Assembly: GCA_900554215.1 (NCBI GenBank)
Contig: USGG01000068.1
Coordinates: forward strand, 1-8,754
DNA: 8,754 nt
DNA from: an uncultured Megasphaera sp.
GTDB lineage: Bacteria; Bacillota; Negativicutes; Veillonellales; Megasphaeraceae
Direction: 5' to 3'
The notes under the pieces were generated by a model, which saw only the letters and a list, made by a program, of their open reading frames with translations, did not search any database and was not told where the DNA came from. Positions 6,784 to 8,754 of this stretch are shown piece by piece (the stretch's first letter is position 1; each line of letters starts with the position of its first letter). The position numbers and the translations under genes were made by a program.

Positions 6784-8658
6784 ATGGTTGAGCGACTCGA
6801 ATGGTTCCTGGAACTAGGCGGTATGAAAAAGGATATTGTTTTGCTGGTCATATCGGGGATTGCCCTGGTTATCAGCATTTTTGATCTATGGTCCCTGTCC
6901 TTTGAGCCGGCATGGGTGGCTATCGTGCTGTGCGGCGTGCCGATTATCTTAGAGGCCTGTATTGGGCTGATTACGAAATTTGACATTAAGGCCGACGTAC
7001 TCGTATCGATTGCCTTAGTAGCGGCAGTTATCATCGGCGAAGATTTTGCCGCCGGTGAAGTTGCCTTCATCATGCAGCTCGGCGCGCTGCTAGAAGAAAT
7101 GACCGTCTCTAAAGCTCGGGCCGGTATTGAAAAGCTCGTCCGCCTGACGCCGCAGACGGCTCGGGTGCTGCGCGGCGGCAGGGAAGAACTCATCGAAGCC
7201 AGTCAGGTACAGGTCGGTGATATCCTGCGCGTGATTCCAGGCGAAACGATTCCCGTCGACGGAGTCATCTTGTCCGGCCAGACGTCGGTAAACCAGTCCG
7301 TCATGACCGGCGAATCCCTGCCCGTAGATAAAAAAGCCGGCGATACCGTGGCAAGCGGTACGGTAAACCAATTCGGAGCCTTTACAATGGAAGCGAAGAA
7401 GGTCGGCGAAGACAGCTCTATTCAGCGCATGATCCGCCTCGTCCAGTCGGCTGACGCCGGGAAGGCCAAGATTGTTGGCATTGCTGACCGTTGGGCGACA
7501 TGGATTGTCGTCGCCGCGTTGTCGGCTGCCGCTGCAACCTGGTTTGTTACTGGGGAAATAATCCGTTCCGTTACGATTCTCGTCGTATTTTGTCCCTGTG
7601 CCCTCGTATTGGCTACGCCGACGGCTATCATGGCCGGTATCGGCAACGTGACGAAGCACGGGTTCCTCGTCCGCGAAGGCGATGCTCTGGCACGCTTGGC
7701 CGGCGTATCGAAAATGGCCTTTGATAAGACAGGCACCTTGACGTATGGATTACCGCAGGTGACCGCTGTCTGGACGGCAGGAGCCGCTATGGGCGAAGAA
7801 CAGCTGTACCGGCTGGCAGCAGCTGCGGAAGCATCGTCGGAACATCCCTTGGGCAAAGCCGTCGTGCGGGGATTTCAGCAGCTTTACGGCACCGCCTTGC
7901 CGAGGGCAGAGCAGTTTCACATGATCGTCGGCTCCGGCGTGGTTTCCTGCATAGAGGGAAGAGACGTCCGTGCCGGTAATGAATCCATGATGGAAGCGGC
8001 TGGCGCTGTCCTATCGAAAGAAGCAAAAGATAGGTCCGGGGAATATATTGCCCAAGGCAGTACGATCATATACGTTGCCGTCGATTCCGTATTTGTAGGT
8101 TTTCTGGCACTGACCGATACGGTTCGCAGGGAAAGCGCAGCTATGATGCAGGATTTAACCAGATTAGGTGTACAGCCGGTGCTGCTGACAGGGGACAACG
8201 AAAACGCTGCGAAGGCCATTGCTTCCCAACTGGGAATTCAGGACGTGCATGCCCAATGCCTGCCGGAAGACAAGCTCCGTCATATTCAGGATTACCAAAA
8301 ACGGCAGGAACGCATCTGCATGATTGGCGACGGTATCAACGACGCGCCGTCCCTGAAGCGGTCCGACGTAGGCATCGCTATGGGCGGTATTGGTAGCGAC
8401 ATTGCCATCGACGCCGCCGATATCGTCCTCGTAGACGATGAAGTTAAAGAACTGCCTCATTTAGTGGCCTTGTCAAAGCGGATGATGTTTACGATTAAAT
8501 GCAACCTGACCTTTTCTATGACCTTAAATTTCATCGCCGTCGCCTTGGCCATGTTCGGCATATTAAACCCCGTCATCGGCGCCCTGGTGCACAACGCCGG
8601 CTCGGTTATAGTCATCGTCAACTCGGCCTTTTTGCTGAAATGGAATTACAACTCATAA
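6784..8658 (+). CDS. Heavy-metal P1B-type ATPase without N-terminal metal-binding domain
   Basis: This 624-residue pump carries every catalytic motif of the P1B ATPases: TGES (175-178) in the actuator domain, CPC (270-272) in the transmembrane metal site, the phosphorylated DKTGT (D314), the nucleotide-binding HP pair (H354-P355) and GDGIND (515-520). Membrane helices begin near residue 17, so there is no HMA/CxxC domain, unlike many CopA and ZntA proteins. Helix 7 (N574...L581-N582) and helix 8 (H603-N-A-G-S607) lack the YN and MxxSS residues of classical Cu+ pumps. They also lack the Lys/Asp pair of Zn/Cd pumps. The start has GGAGGG 7 nt upstream. The CsoR-like operator over its promoter argues for copper-responsive control and so for Cu(I) export across the cytoplasmic membrane, but the substrate is not settled by the sequence. 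Confidence 0.93.
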   Translation: MVERLEWFLELGGMKKDIVLLVISGIALVISIFDLWSLSFEPAWVAIVLCGVPIILEACIGLITKFDIKADVLVSIALVAAVIIGEDFAAGEVAFIMQLGALLEEMTVSKARAGIEKLVRLTPQTARVLRGGREELIEASQVQVGDILRVIPGETIPVDGVILSGQTSVNQSVMTGESLPVDKKAGDTVASGTVNQFGAFTMEAKKVGEDSSIQRMIRLVQSADAGKAKIVGIADRWATWIVVAALSAAAATWFVTGEIIRSVTILVVFCPCALVLATPTAIMAGIGNVTKHGFLVREGDALARLAGVSKMAFDKTGTLTYGLPQVTAVWTAGAAMGEEQLYRLAAAAEASSEHPLGKAVVRGFQQLYGTALPRAEQFHMIVGSGVVSCIEGRDVRAGNESMMEAAGAVLSKEAKDRSGEYIAQGSTIIYVAVDSVFVGFLALTDTVRRESAAMMQDLTRLGVQPVLLTGDNENAAKAIASQLGIQDVHAQCLPEDKLRHIQDYQKRQERICMIGDGINDAPSLKRSDVGIAMGGIGSDIAIDAADIVLVDDEVKELPHLVALSKRMMFTIKCNLTFSMTLNFIAVALAMFGILNPVIGALVHNAGSVIVIVNSAFLLKWNYNS

Positions 8659-8701
8659 TAATGCGTGCGTATGCATAAAAAAGGAGACAGCCGAAGAGGT
8701 G

Positions 8702-8754
8702 AACTGACCCCCAAATGTTAGACCAAAAATCTAACGATTGGAGGTCAGTTTTTT
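8702..8754 (+). terminator. Long hairpin with T-run, IS3-end-like arms; probable terminator after the ATPase gene
   Basis: Two 21-nt arms (8702-8722 and 8730-8750) pair at 18 of 21 positions, plus one T-G wobble, around a 7-nt loop, and are followed by six T residues reaching the window edge. The outer eight pairs (AACTGACC/GGTCAGTT) are perfect. It begins 43 bp after the ATPase stop and can act as an intrinsic terminator. The CTGACCCCCAAATGTTAGAC stretch resembles the ends of IS3-family elements from memory, so it may be derived from such an end. No transposase is visible in the window. Confidence 0.6.

Noticed and set aside
1..8754. CRISPR array, tRNA or rRNA genes, phage or toxin-antitoxin genes
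   Set aside because: No regularly spaced repeats, cloverleaf sequences, rRNA motifs or such protein families were seen on either strand by eye.

Overview
The window reads as a chromosomal stretch from a low-GC-lineage (Firmicutes-type) bacterium with fairly GC-rich codon use. The T-box leader, the MutS2/Smr protein and the CsoR-type regulator all fit that group. The protein flavour suggests Negativicutes (Megasphaera or Veillonellaceae relatives), but this is an impression and not a proven placement. All five genes are on the + strand.

Region 1 (2-4847) looks like one transcription unit: the 3' part of a large U32-family protein (RlhA/TrhP-type, probably an RNA-hydroxylation factor), then mutS2, then a small CsoR-family copper sensor 24 bp behind mutS2, closed by a clear intrinsic terminator. 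Its promoter lies upstream of the window.

Region 2 (4848-6693) is a self-contained cassette. An AT-rich stretch carries a 17-bp direct repeat. It is followed by a near-consensus sigma-A promoter and a complete T-box riboswitch leader whose terminator and antiterminator are both visible. The leader controls an MFS transporter of the ACS (anion:cation symporter) type, followed by its own terminator. The specifier position reads CUC (leucine), and the T-box bulge UGGU matches the A73 discriminator of tRNA-Leu. The transporter should therefore be induced by leucine starvation, which points to uptake of leucine or a leucine precursor or keto acid.

Region 3 (6703-8658) is a heavy-metal P1B-type ATPase lacking an N-terminal metal-binding domain. 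Its promoter is overlaid by a perfect 17-bp inverted repeat whose arms each look like a CsoR-family operator (ATACCCC...GTAT). The CsoR-type protein encoded in region 1 is the obvious candidate repressor, although the T-box cassette separates the two genes. The membrane signatures of the pump are not those of textbook Cu+ pumps.

The window ends (8702-8754) in a long near-perfect hairpin followed by a T-run. Its arms resemble IS3-family terminal sequences and it may be an insertion-derived terminator. No CRISPR, tRNA, rRNA or complete insertion sequence is present. The items most worth following are the leucine T-box on an ACS-type transporter, the doubled CsoR operator, and the atypical TM7/TM8 motifs of the ATPase.
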